Source: Marvania coccoides (Eukaryota > Chlorophyta > Trebouxiophyceae > Chlorellales > Chlorellaceae). Taken from it: a stretch of DNA of 64,000 nucleotides. Positions within the stretch are counted from its first letter, which is position 1; every line of letters begins with the position of its first letter. Position numbers and translations under genes: made by a program. Below the pieces are notes generated by a model, which was not told the DNA's origin, ran no database searches, and worked only from the letters and a program-made list of their open reading frames with translations. This document shows positions 50,728-63,467 of the stretch, piece after piece. The stretch is taken from positions 124,001 through 188,000 of the forward strand of contig OY978101.1 in assembly GCA_963854735.1 (NCBI GenBank), written 5' to 3'.

Positions 50728-52360
50728 ATGATGCTGCAAAAATTGGCGTCATCACTTTTTCGCGGCAGCGCAAGGAGCGACCCAAGGGCAGCTGCTTGGC
50801 TGCACAGCCTAAACACCCGGCAATTCTCTTCTGGATTAGACAGCAGCGATGGCGAGTCTTCTTCAGACAGCGATGAGGACGACATCGCTGCCAAGTTGGC
50901 GCAGGCCACCATTGTTCCGCCCCCCAACGCCGCAGTTTTCGAAGTCTTTGATGACGGCGAAGCCCCTCCCCCCCCGCCCCCCGCAGCAGCCCCCCCCTCT
51001 GGTGACCCCCATTGGAGGCAGGTCGATGGCGGTTTTCCAGTGACTCCCGCCTTCTTCTCCCTCTGGAAGGAAGCTCGTGGCATGAGCGAGGAGGACGTCA
51101 TGCAGCGCGTGGCCGACGAGGCCTCCGCCGCGGCAGGGCGACGACAAAAGGCAGCAGACGCCACCACCGCCGGCAGCCGCCCCTCCCGCTCTGGTTTTGT
51201 GGAGCCAGCCACCACCGAAGACTGCATGCTGCTGGCGGAGACCATCGAGGCGTACCTCAACGTGTTCCCGCACGCTGAGCACGACGCAGAGGGCATTGGC
51301 CACGTGGACAGGGCCATCCTTGCCGCCATGGCGCTGCACTTCAGAGCTAAGCACGGCGACGGCGGCCGCTCCACCGCCCTGCCGCGGGAGATGGACATGG
51401 GGACACCGCTGGAGACCCGGGTGGTGAACACAGCCCCCCCGGGGCGCCTGGCGTGGGAAATTTTGGGGGTGGAGGAGGAGCGGGGCACAGTGCACTGGGC
51501 GGTGGATTTGACAGACGGAAAAGCGGCCGACCCCTGGCGCAACGCGCAGCTGAGCGATTCCATGAAGATGGCGATGCACCGCGCGCACAAGGCGGACCCT
51601 GTGAAGTACAACGTGGCTGAGCTTGCGCGGGCGTTCAAGATCAGGCAGCAGCGCGTCATGGCCATCCTGGCGCTCAAGGGTGAGTATAGATTTACGATGT
51701 TGTGTTGTGACATTGTATACGTCTACATTATGCTCATAATTAGGTTGCAAATCAATATTTCTGATTAAAAACCTGGCATTTTTGGACACACAATGTGCAG
51801 AGCTGGAGGAGGCGTCCCCCGAGGCGCAGACCCCCGAGGCCGAGGAGCTGGCCAGCGTCATGGAGGATGAGTGGGACTGCTACGAGGCCACAGGCACCGG
51901 CGAGCGCCACTTTGTCACCATTCCCTCCTACCCGGCGTACGTCCAGGCAGACGAGAACGCGGTGCTGGCCAAGCTGGTGGAGGCCACCGGCAAATCGCGG
52001 GGGGAGCTGACGGCCGAGGGCGTCTCTCCAGAGCTGGCCAAGGCGGCGATGGGCGTAAAGCCGCACGCTCAGGTTGAAGAGGAGGTGGCAGCCGCGGAGG
52101 AGGCCCACCTGGTGGCAGAGTTCCGCACAGCGTTGGACTTTAACTTGGGCAAGACTGGCAAGGGTTTGATGCGCACCAGTAGGCGGAAATCTGCCCCCAA
52201 GCGGCCGGAAGAGGGGTGGAGCTTGCTGGTGACGCCGTTGGGGAAGGAGGCGGACAAACCGTACGTGGCCAAGCCTGACGGGTCGAAGCGGCCGCTGAAT
52301 GAGGACGAGGCGTTGCTGGTGGACAGGAGAGCGCCACGCCCGCGCAGGAGAATCATTTAA
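50728..52360 (+). CDS. Mitochondrial small-subunit ribosomal protein mS35
   Basis: Exons 50728-51679 and 51801-52360 (GT-AG) give 503 residues. The first about 35 residues (MMLQKLASSLFRGSARSDPR) form a mitochondrial presequence. A Ser/Asp-rich and Pro-rich disordered stretch follows. The middle and C-terminal parts resemble plant mS35 (S24/S35-type): PVKYNVAELARAFKIRQQRV running into LALKELEE, and later the RRKSAPKRPEEGW ... PDGSKRPLNEDE block near the C-terminus. The protein would sit in the mitoribosome small-subunit head. It is longer than fungal and animal mS35 because of the disordered region. The call rests on C-terminal similarity recalled from plant proteins. Confidence 0.75.
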
Positions 52361-52445
52361 AAAGCTGCAGCAGCGGTACCAAAATTAAATATAAAAATAA
52401 GAGTGTATGGTGTAATTACAACGGCTTTCTTTGAGTAATAGTGAA

Positions 52446-52530
52446 TCAGACATCCCAAGCATCCTTTCTGAGACCAGGATGGGGCTTCAGCATTGATTTC
52501 GTGTTTCCAGCCTGTTGGACTCCCTTTGAA

Positions 52531-52604
<74 letters not shown>

Positions 52605-53241
52605 AGAGGGCTTGTTCGCTGGCTCGTTGACGGTTTTATTCTTTTCCTCGCCCTTATGTTTTGTTGGCTCGCCAACGGCTGCCCTCGCCTCGCCCTGCGC
52701 CTCTGCTCCACCATCGCTGGGCGGTGCTGCGTGTGCAATTTCCAGCTGGGCCAGGGCAGCTGTCGCTTTGTCAACCGAAGAGGATTCCCTTACCACAGGT
52801 GCTTGCTGGCCACGCGGCGCTCTTCTGCCAGGCAAAGCTGCTGCCACCGCTGCTCCTGCTGCAGTGGGCCTTTGGGGGGGGCCTCCCCTGCGAGGAGGAT
52901 CCTCAGGTAAGCCTGGCACCGACCGTGACTCGCGAGACCGCTGTGCAGGGGCTGTCACCGGTGCTCCTCCACCAGCAGCAGCTGCCTCAGCTGCCCTTCG
53001 CTCCTTCAGAAAACAAAACCAGTGAGCTTTCATTATTGCTCATCTTGGAGTAGGAACATGCTAGTTTGAAAGTACTCCGCCTTACCCGAACGTGTCGTGG
53101 GACGTACAGCGGGACCTCTTCTTGCGGAACGTAGCCTGCTCGCACCCTGCGCTCCTTGCGAACGCTGCCGTCGGCGCGCAGGCTGGCTGCAATAACGCGC
53201 TCGCCCTGCTCGTTTACGACGTACTGCGCGGTGCTGGTCAT
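52446..53241 (-). CDS. PYM (partner of Y14-Mago) homologue with long polyalanine
   Basis: Exons 53241-53086 and 53003-52446 give 237 residues. The N-terminus carries the Mago-Y14-binding motif of [23 protein letters not shown], then [23 protein letters not shown] binds the exon-junction-complex core and the 40S ribosome and strips the complex from translated mRNA. The rest is low-complexity Pro/Ala/Glu sequence, a weakly helical stretch ([13 protein letters not shown]) and a run of about 25 Ala encoded by a pure 24-unit CTG/CAG repeat. The N-terminal identification is firm; the C-terminus is unlike animal PYM. The intron is GT-AG. Confidence 0.88.
52532..52603. repeat. (CTG)24 trinucleotide repeat
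   Basis: 24 uninterrupted CTG units on the plus strand, encoding the polyalanine of the PYM gene on the minus strand. Confidence 0.98.
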
Positions 53242-53714
53242 TGTTTAATTTAATAGGAGCAGAGTTGGAGAATCCCTAAATAGGCCAATCACTAAATAAA
53301 TAAAACGAAAATTCCGAATCTCAAATCTTATAAATGTGATTCGGCCAGGCCCTGAAGAACAAAATGAAGGGCAGGCACAATTTAAATGAGGAAGTTAATA
53401 TGTGTTTGGTATCAAAAGTTCTCTGAAACGCGATCAAACGTTGGCGGGTATTTTTGTTTTTGAATTAAACCAAATGGTGAGGGGAACGCCCAGACCTAGA
53501 GAGGCTGCACTTTCTCTGCTTCACAAATTTAAAATTGTTTTTTCAATAAAATATATACAGTACGTACGGAAGTCCTCCTCTTTTCAATGTTCAATGGAGA
53601 AAAGCAGGGGCGATCACCATGATGGTGGATGAAGAGGCTTTTTTCTGCTTCTTTTAAACTTCTACAACTGGTGTATGAAATTCATCGTGGCGGGATGCCT
53701 ATCCAGACGCGTGG
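53242..53714. other. Intergenic spacer
   Basis: AT-rich, upstream of PYM. No exon is supported. Confidence 0.5.
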
Positions 53715-54240
53715 AAGGCTCAATACTCACTTCTTTCAAGTGCAATATTTATTTTTCAGTTTGCGCACACAAGAGCTCACGCCCTTTCACTGCTCCTCCC
53801 CCTTTCAACCATTCCTGTTCAGCAGGTTCCATCGACCCACAAAAAGCGAGATCGCTCCCTATCATTTCTGCTTGAGCAACAATCCCAGCAGCGGTCCATT
53901 CCTGGAAGCGCTGGAGGCTCTGGAGGGCAGCGGCGCCTGTGCCACGCCATCCGTCGACCCTCAGAGCCTTCAGCGCGTCCAGGAATGGACCGCTGCTGCG
54001 CTCATCGCTCAATAGCAAGCTGAAATGAAAGGCATTCGATCTGCCCTTGGGGGAGTGCCCTTGGGAGACCGTGCGGCGGCGGGATGGGTCTGAAAATTTC
54101 CAAATGATAGGTAGTCATTTTTTTTCGGTGGGTCGATGGAACTTACAGAACTATTATGGACGAAAGGGGGAGGAGCAGCGACAAGGCGTGAGCTATTTTT
54201 GCATACTGAAAAAGTAAAGATGCACTTGAACCACGGCATG
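53715..54240. repeat. Diverged inverted repeat of the MPTYHF-type gene
   Basis: Left arm about 53715-53924, centre about 53925-53957, right arm about 53958-54240. The inner 60-70 bp of each arm pair well (AGCGGTCCATTCCTGGA against its complement). Both arms resemble the 33-kb arms: a leader with CACGCC..TCACTGCTCCTCCCCCTTTC, then TYH/HFSLL and SSGPFLDALKAL in place of PTYHFSLL and SSSPLLDQLEAL. The right arm has an extra segment of about 80 bp splitting the TYH and HFSLL codons. Neither arm is an intact gene. Confidence 0.75.
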
Positions 54241-55021
54241 ACAGTATTTTCTCTATTCTGAGTGGTGAAAGGAATTCATTTGACGAGGAATGACTATTTT
54301 TTCTTCTTCTGTTCGTTATAAAGCGACTGGTGCTTTACATCTTGAGTTACGTTTGCATGTGTAAAAAGTTTCGCTGCAACAACTTTTCAACCGTACGACC
54401 CCACAAATCCACCTTTTTTTCACGCTGCTACCCGTTTTTATCATTAAGTGACAACGCGCCGATAAATATTTGGGGGTCAAAATATTACGCCAAATGGGGC
54501 TCGAGCCAGCAAAATTGAATATGAGCGTTGAATGAAAAAACAGTTATAAACTCTACTAGGAATAGAACGATTAGTTCAAACAATGCACCTTTTTTTTTTT
54601 TTTTTTGCAACCGCTGGTCGAAAAAATAATAGAATTAGCTACTCCTGGCGGCGGCATTGGACGGGTTCGCTGAAGCGGCCTCCCTGCTATGAAGAATACA
54701 AGGGCCCCATCGCCGTTGTATACATCCAGGTAAGCTTAAGATCATTCTGTTGTTTATTGTTACAAATCAAAATGAAAGATTGGGTTTTCACATTCATTTT
54801 TATTTTCAAAACACATATTGAACAAAAGCTCTTACACCCTTCAGAGAAGGCTCAGATGAAATGTATATATATTATTTAAAAATGAAAAATAAACAGCAGC
54901 GCTGCATGCAGCCAGGAGCCTCTCGTTTATCCTGCACAATCAAATTTGAGTTCATCCCGAAACCAAAGCACTCTACCTTAAAAAAAAAACGAAATATTTG
55001 CAACAATCGATTCTCTATAAA
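54241..55021. other. Intergenic spacer
   Basis: AT-rich, with an 18-T run near 54,588. No exon is supported. It leads into the PsbP-domain gene. Confidence 0.5.
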
Positions 55022-55909
55022 ATGACCGCCATCAGGGTGCAATGCTCCAGGCTTGACGCACGAACACCATCTCCATCGCAATCCCCACCAGCGCTGCGAC
55101 CCGCTGAGCGCCTACCCTCCCGTAGAGAGCACCTCGCAAAGCTTGCGCTGCTCCCCGTCGCGCTGCCCAGCCTATGCGCCTCCTTCAGCGCCCCAGCACT
55201 GGCAGTGGAGGTTTTGCCGTCGATATCTGACTCCGCTGTTACTGCTGTCGCCCCCCAAGCGCCTCCACCCTCCAAACTCAAGTCCTTCATCGCGCGTGAC
55301 TTCCTGGTGCAGTACCGAACGCCTCAATTCAAAGTAGTAGAGGACCCAAAAGTCATTGACGCACCTCGTGGCAAGCCCTTTACTTTTGATGATAAACACC
55401 CCAATTTCACTCCAAAATGCACAATTTTTGCACCAGAAAATGCGTAACAAATTTCTGCATCCGTGCCTACAGGCCCTCCCAAGGACAACCCTGTGCGCGT
55501 GGAGCTGGGCGAAGCCAACGGCAACTCCAAAGTGACGGTGCTCCAAATCCAGGCCTCGAAGCTGAAGCAGTCCTTCCTCCAGATCACAGACGTCTCCATG
55601 CTGGGCACCCCCGCGGAGGTGGTCCGCATGGTGCTCCCCCCCACCACCAAAGTCCTCTCAGTGGCAGTGAAAGAGTTCCCGCAGCCGCCCCGCAACACCG
55701 GCACAGTTGTGGGCGTGATTGAGAGGGATCCGGTGAAAATATACCGCTATGAAGTGATCCTACCGACGGGGGACCACGCGGAGGTGGCCGTAGGGGCGCT
55801 GCTGGGGCGGGTGCTGATGCTGGGGGCGGCGACAGCGGAGGACAAGTGGAGTGAAGAGGCTGGCGCGCTGCGGGAGATTGCTGAGTCATTCAAGCTGCTG
55901 CCAAAGTGA
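55022..55909 (+). CDS. PsbP-domain protein, thylakoid lumen
   Basis: Exons 55022-55370 and 55473-55909 give 261 residues. The first 60-odd residues form a bipartite plastid/lumen targeting sequence: Ser/Arg/Pro-rich, then a hydrophobic stretch ending in a cleavage site (LLPVALPSLCASFSAPALA). The mature part has the PsbP fold pattern: a YRTPQFKVVEDP start, NPVRVELGEANGNSKVTVLQ, a VEF-like strand and the terminal block YRYEVILPTG, HAEVAVGALLGRVLMLGAAT, LREIAESFKLL. PsbP relatives assist photosystem assembly; the exact member is open. The intron uses a GC donor (GTG/GCAAGC at 55371) with a CAG acceptor; only that choice keeps the frame. ATG 55022 is taken over an in-frame ATG 24 bp upstream. Confidence 0.85.
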
Positions 55910-56028
55910 TCAAATGCATGGGTGGATTTTTTTTGTTACCACTGAGAGATTGAAGTGCTTTTTTCATCTTTAATTGTGAGGTATTAAAAGTGACGTTAAT
56001 TTCAAAAAAAAAAAACGCTATTTGTTTA

Positions 56029-57203
56029 TTAACTGAACTGCTGAAGGAAGCGCAGAAAATGCTGCGCGGCGTCCTTGGTGCCAGGGATAAAGTGCCCACC
56101 AGGGTGACGCAGTAGCTGCTGCCTGTCAGGAGCAAAGCACTGAGCCAGCGCAGCAGCGTCTGCCGATGTTATCTGCCTGTCGTGAGCGTCGGCACCGTAC
56201 ACATGCAGCGAAGGCAAAGGGATGCCGCCAGTGTCCGTGCATGCCTGCAGAAGCTCCTCGACCTCAGGAGCAGCTGGCACGTAGCCACTGCAGCATATTA
56301 CAAACTTCAGCTGCCGCCGCTCTGACGGACGATTTTGGCACTCCAGCGCCGCCAGAGCCGCAGCAATGCCTGCACCTTGGCTGAATCCCAGCACGCCGTC
56401 GAATTCCCCTTCTTGCAGCGCCTTTATCAACGATTCTGCGCTTTCTTCCCACCCAGCCGTTTGAAGGTGGTACTGCTGGTCGTTCAATGAATCAACATTC
56501 ACTGCATCAGCGCTGGAGTCGCCGTACTGCTCCGGCAGCACAAGCCAGGCGCGCCGTTTGCGGGCTTGCGTCGGTTGGCGCCTGCTGCACCTCTCTGCCC
56601 CCTGCAATAATGGCGCCAAATAGGTACATCACAGTACGCTAAATTCCATGCCTAAGTCACGCTCTATTCATTAAAGCGGTAATTTACCTCTGCAGTGCCT
56701 TGAACGCGCGGTACGAAAGCTCGCAGACTCGCCCTCCTGCTGCTGCCGCCCCGGGAAGAAGAAAAAGAAGGTTTAGGAGCTGCCCTCGCCTCCTCAGGCA
56801 CATGTGTTATCTTTGCCGTTCCTTGTCGCTCATCTAGGCGCTCAGCTGTGCATTCTCTGAGTCCAGCTATCTCTGTCAGCGTGCCATCAGTGACTTTGGC
56901 AGCTTCTCTGCGTGCCTGCGCCGTTTGCTCCTCCGCCGCAGGCGATATATTCATCTCAGCCACGGTCTCAGCGTTGCGCTCGGCCTCCAGCGTTGCGCCT
57001 GGCTCCTTTGCCAGAGCTGGCAACTCGTGAGGAGCGTCAATAAAAATTAACTCTGCTGCTGCTCTTAGCCGCTTGCTGAGGGCGGCGGTGCGGCCGCGAA
57101 ACTGGCTGGCCGTCTGTCGAAAGCCGTGCAGGCAGAGAACTCGAAGGCGAGGCTGAACGTCGGTTGCAGCACCGCCGCTATGGCTGACACCTGGCGGCTC
57201 CAT
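56029..57203 (-). CDS. FSH1/OVCA2-family serine hydrolase
   Basis: Exons 57203-56688 and 56601-56029 (phase 0, GT-AG) give 362 residues. The family is an alpha/beta hydrolase group with esterase activity. Visible: the first strand and oxyanion region LRVLCLHGFRQTASQFRGRT, the nucleophile elbow GVLGFSQGAG, YGADAHD with the acid, and the catalytic His in HPGGHFIPG. Between the first strand and the nucleophile is an insertion of about 110 residues that is charged and low-complexity (PEEARAAPKPSFSSSRGGS), well beyond usual FSH1 proteins of 220-280 residues; it holds the intron. Convergent with the PsbP-domain gene, 119 bp between stops. Confidence 0.85.
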
Positions 57204-57669
57204 CTGCGCCTCAGCTGAAGTTCATGTTTTTGTCATTTTTTTCGTTTACTTTGTTCGGCGTGAAGGGTGCTGAAATTCAAAGAAGAAGTGTTTGATCACA
57301 GATATATTTTTTTAACGCAAGGTGCGTGACCCAGTGCAGCAGTTTATGTAACTTAAGAATGCAGACATTTAACTTTCAATTTCTGTTGCCGTTCGAATAT
57401 TTAACTACTACTTGGAATTCTTCCTTCTCACTGATCAGAACTGAGTCAAATTTGATTTGGATTTGTATCGAGTTTTTCGCCAAGCCTTGCTGCACTGCTG
57501 CAAATTTTAATTTCAATTCATTTTATTTGATCTACTGCTCTTAGCCTCCCAAAGAGGTCGCAAACATTTTGAAGGAGTGAATCAATTGCCCTCGGGCCTC
57601 ATCAGAGCTCTTGATCACTTGCATTTCTCGGAAATGCGTGTGAACTGCTGAATAAAGCATTGTCGACAC
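57204..57669. other. Divergent intergenic region
   Basis: AT-rich, between two divergent genes. No recognised element. Confidence 0.45.
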
Positions 57670-60027
<2,358 letters not shown>

Positions 60028-60767
60028 ATAAGAGAAAGAAAGTAAAAGTAAAACCCGAGCAACGTACATTTCTTTTATTTTTTCTTTCATTCGCATTTTG
60101 TATACCCCCTTTTTGGTTTATGGGAGAAACTCGTACTTTACAAGCTCATGATTTGGTTGGATCAATTTTAAATTTCTTGTTCGCTTCTTTTGTCCTTGAG
60201 CGTTGTCTGTTGTTGTTTTGCGTCTGAGAGTGGCCCCTCCCAATAAACCGACTTGAGAAAGTAGAGGTGAAGACTTTGTACTCTTTTTGTGTTTCTTTCT
60301 TTCTTTAATTCTTGCAAGTCCTCTTTCATTTGCGCTTGCAGCGGTCTATTTTGTCGAATTCTTGGAGTTGGGCGGTGGCTGCGCTGAAGGGCTCTTGCCT
60401 GACGCCGCTGCTCGCTGGTTTCAGTTATCCGCCTTTGCATTGTAAATTTTCCAAGTGTGTAATGTTATTCTATCAAAAATTGGTTGCAAAATGTAGGGCA
60501 ATACAGATGCAAAGCAAAATGAGATGCTACGAATGGGACACTGACATTCTCAGAAGAGGAGTTTTTGGCCTATATACGCGGAAAAGGAAGCTGTCGACGA
60601 CCCGAAATCAGCTGGTGGATTAAATATGCGCTCTCATAATTTTGTGGTCATGAACAGCAGGCCATTAAATAATATTCCATTCAGGCTTTCTTTTTATGGC
60701 ATAATAGCTGGCATAATACCCCCCTCATTGCAACGCCCTCCCAGTCCAGTATGATTTAAGCGCAATC
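60028..60767. other. Intergenic spacer
   Basis: AT-rich. No supported exon. Confidence 0.5.
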
Positions 60768-61523
60768 ATGGCCGCTCTCCTTCTGCTGCTGTTTCTGTGT
60801 GGCACTGCCACTGCCACCCTCTCCAGCGCCTCGCCAAAGTGGTGATTATTATTTTTTTGACCCCCTCACGTTTGTCTGCCCCCACCCCCCCCACCCCCCC
60901 CCCCACACACATTCTCAAGTATGCTGTTCTACTGCAGGCACGCGTGCGTCTTTACCCTCGCCAAGCCAAAGACCGAGGCGGCCCTGACCAAGGTGCTCAA
61001 TGCTCCAGTAGAGATTGAAGAAATCCACAACAATACTAATGCCAATCCCAGAGCTGCAGCCTTTTTCGACACCGTGGAGGCTGCAACCGGCGCTTGTGGC
61101 TCCCTCGGCGCCTTTGCTTCCGACCCTTTCGTCCACTCCTACCCCCCAGCAACCTCATTGTCCAATGCCACCTCTGCCCGGTCTGGTGCAGTAGTTACCA
61201 CGCGCCGCTGCTGCGGGTTCCTGTGCTTCGGCACGTGCACCTACTACAATGTGCGGATGGTCTGCCGCTGCAGGCCCAGGTGCACGATTAAGTATTCATA
61301 CATCCTTGCCTCCAACTTGAACAACGCCCCCTCATCCGCCTGCCCCAATTCGTACAACCGTGGTAATCGTTGCACAGTCACGTGGAGTGCGGCATTCAAT
61401 AGCGCGCGCACTATACCCTCCCACAACAGCTACAGTACCACCGTTAGCGGACTTAGCGTCTACAACAGATATGGCGACACCGTCACTGTCCACAAAAGCT
61501 GCACCAGAACCTACACCGTGTGA
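60768..61523 (+). CDS. Secreted cysteine-rich protein
   Basis: Exons 60768-60841 and 60938-61523 (GT-AG; a split TGG codon joins them) give 219 residues. Exon 1 is nearly all signal peptide (MAALLLLLFLCGTATA). The mature protein starts with a short propeptide-like stretch and a Thr/Ser/Ala region (residues about 65-105). A tight Cys cluster (RRCCGFLCFGTCTYY, CRCRPRC) and a Tyr/Asn/Ser-rich C-terminal domain with three more Cys follow. The pattern suggests a disulfide-stabilised extracellular protein. I do not recognise a family. The intron contains a long C-rich run. Confidence 0.8.
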
Positions 61524-61771
61524 TTGTACTGCACTGCGCACGCTAATTATTGTTTTGTGACTATGTTGAGTAGAGTGCAAGCATTCTAAAAAAAAAAAAA
61601 AAAAATGTAAATAAAAAAAAAGGTTCATGGAGGGCGATAGCTGCCAACAGTTCATTCCAGCAATACTGTACAGTTATTGACGCAAATACAACGCACACCG
61701 GAAGCCCCCATGTGGGGCTGCATATCTCCAGCGTTGTTTCAAAACAATTAACCAAAAAAATAACGGTGTGT

Positions 61772-63108
61772 TTACGTCACGCCGGCTTTTGAGCCCAGCT
61801 CGAACAGCGAGAGCCCAATCTCCACAGCGATCAAAATGATGATCGTCCACTCCAGTGCGTCGCTCTTCCTCGCCTGCAGGATCTCCAAAAAGTACTTCAA
61901 GTTGTCCTGAATCAGGTTGAGCTTCATGTTCAGCGTCTTAAACCTCGGCTCCATCTCCAGCTCCGCCCTGAGGAACTCCCAGATGCGGCCGTACTGCACG
62001 TACTTCCACGCGATGTCGTACCGCTCCTGCACCCCCAGTTTCGATATGATCTCGGTCATCACAATGTTGTTCTCCGCCACCAGCCGCAGCAGCATCTGCT
62101 TGTCCACCTTGGCGATGTTGGCGCTCTCCGCCATCTCCAGGTTCATCGAACAGAAGGTCTCCAGGGTGCGCTCCACGTGGGAGGAGTAGAAATCCAGCGC
62201 CACGCTCTGCGCCAGCACCTGCGCCACAACTTGCATGTTCCGCACGTCCAGCGTCTGCAGGCGGATGCACTCGGGCTCCAGCGCGCTCCACCCGGGCAGC
62301 TCTGGCACCACCGACAGCGAGCACTCTGCAGTAAAAAAGGTGGGGAAGAGGAGAGGGGGGATTCATCAATTAATGGCATTTTCTGTTTGTCAAAGAGGCG
62401 CCAAGCAGAGGGGGCAAGAAATCAGTTAAATATAAACAATAAACCACCATTTATTATATATAAAAATATATATATATATTTACGTTAAAAGGAATAAACG
62501 ACTTCACCTTCGTTGTATCTTCGGTCTCCAGGCGTTGGGTCCGCTGCCACCCCCCTCAGCACCTCCAGCCAACGCTCTTTGTCCTCGGGCTCAACGTCGA
62601 AGAACACCGCAGACCCGTACGACGTCGCCACCAGGTAGGGCCCCACCGGCATGCCCTCCGTCTCCGCTATTTCAGGAATTTTAGTGCCGGTCAGTGCCAT
62701 CAGGACCGACCCCTTGTGCAGCCGCTTGTAGTGCCCCACAAACTCGGGGCGGGCCAGCAGAGCATACACGTTGATGCCACTGCCCACGTAGGTGGCTTCC
62801 ACGCGCACGTTTTGCGCGGGGAGGGCCCTGGCTGCGGTGGTTGTCGGTCGGATGACTGGCGGCTGCAACGCTGGCTGCGGGGCGGAGGAAAAGCCGCATA
62901 GGGAGGGGAGGGAGAAGGGAGGAAGGCGGGGGAAAGGTGGGTGGGTGAAGGAAGGTCTTGGGTGGGCGCCGGCGATGGTGGAGAGGGCAGCAGGCAGGGA
63001 GTTGAGCAGGATGGAAGGGGGCGTTATTGCAACTGTGGTGCAGCCTTCTTGGAGCAGGCTCGAACGCAGCAGCTGCCGTGCCAGGCGAGTTGCTTGGGTG
63101 CGCGACAT
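61772..63108 (-). CDS. RMND1/RMD1-type DUF155 protein, mitochondrial inner-membrane type
   Basis: Exons 63108-62508 and 62325-61772 give 384 residues. The first about 90 residues are a long Ser/Arg/Pro/Ala presequence. The DUF155 domain begins with VEATYVGSGINVYALL, includes YLVATSYGSAVFFDVEPEDK, and continues in exon 2 with VLAQSVALDFYSSHVERTLE, then RYDIAWKYVQYGRIWEFLRA and LNLIQDNLKYFLEILQ. A final transmembrane helix (WTIIILIAVEIGLSLF) ends the protein. RMND1 anchors or supports mitoribosomes at the inner membrane. The donor is GAAG/GTGAAG at 62507; reading on would meet a TAA 17 bases later, and the spliced frame gives the continuous RRYNEECSLSVVPELPGW. Confidence 0.9.
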
Positions 63109-63467
63109 TGCGAGGAAATGGCTTGGGTGTTGCTGTTTTAAAGTTTGAAAACCTTGACAAACAAAAATAAATAAATGATTCTTGAGTTTGGGGAGAATTG
63201 CAGCACTTTCGCGCCTCTCTCTCCTGAAGCAGACTCCCAGATGCGAGTAACACAAATTTATAAATGCAGAGCAGCCTGAGAAGACTGCTTTCCGTCTTCT
63301 TTTTCCAGACCAAAATGTTCGGTTGAGCGTCTCCCCCCTTCCTCGTTCATTTATATATCATTTTTTTGAAATGTTACTATAACAATACAACAGAGATGAA
63401 TGCATTCAGACACAGCTGCTGCTAACGCCACATTTTATTTTTATATATTTTCAATCGGAGGGAAAAA
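63109..63467. promoter_or_regulatory. Divergent intergenic region
   Basis: AT-rich 359-bp region between the DUF155 gene and the last gene; both promoters should lie here. No element recognised. Confidence 0.4.

Noticed and set aside
50259..50876. A 205-residue plus-strand frame over the tRNA-like repeats
   Set aside because: The frame covers tandem GC-rich repeats and overlaps the start of mS35 out of frame; not a gene.
53629..54015. A 128-residue gene reading into the 54-kb palindrome
   Set aside because: It starts in AT-rich leader DNA and crosses the palindrome centre; only the part resembling the 33-kb family has meaning, and it lacks the ATG.
62485..62507. Continuation of the DUF155 exon to VVYSF and TAA
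   Set aside because: Splicing at GAAG/GTGAAG restores the DUF155 domain in exon 2; the continuation is intronic.
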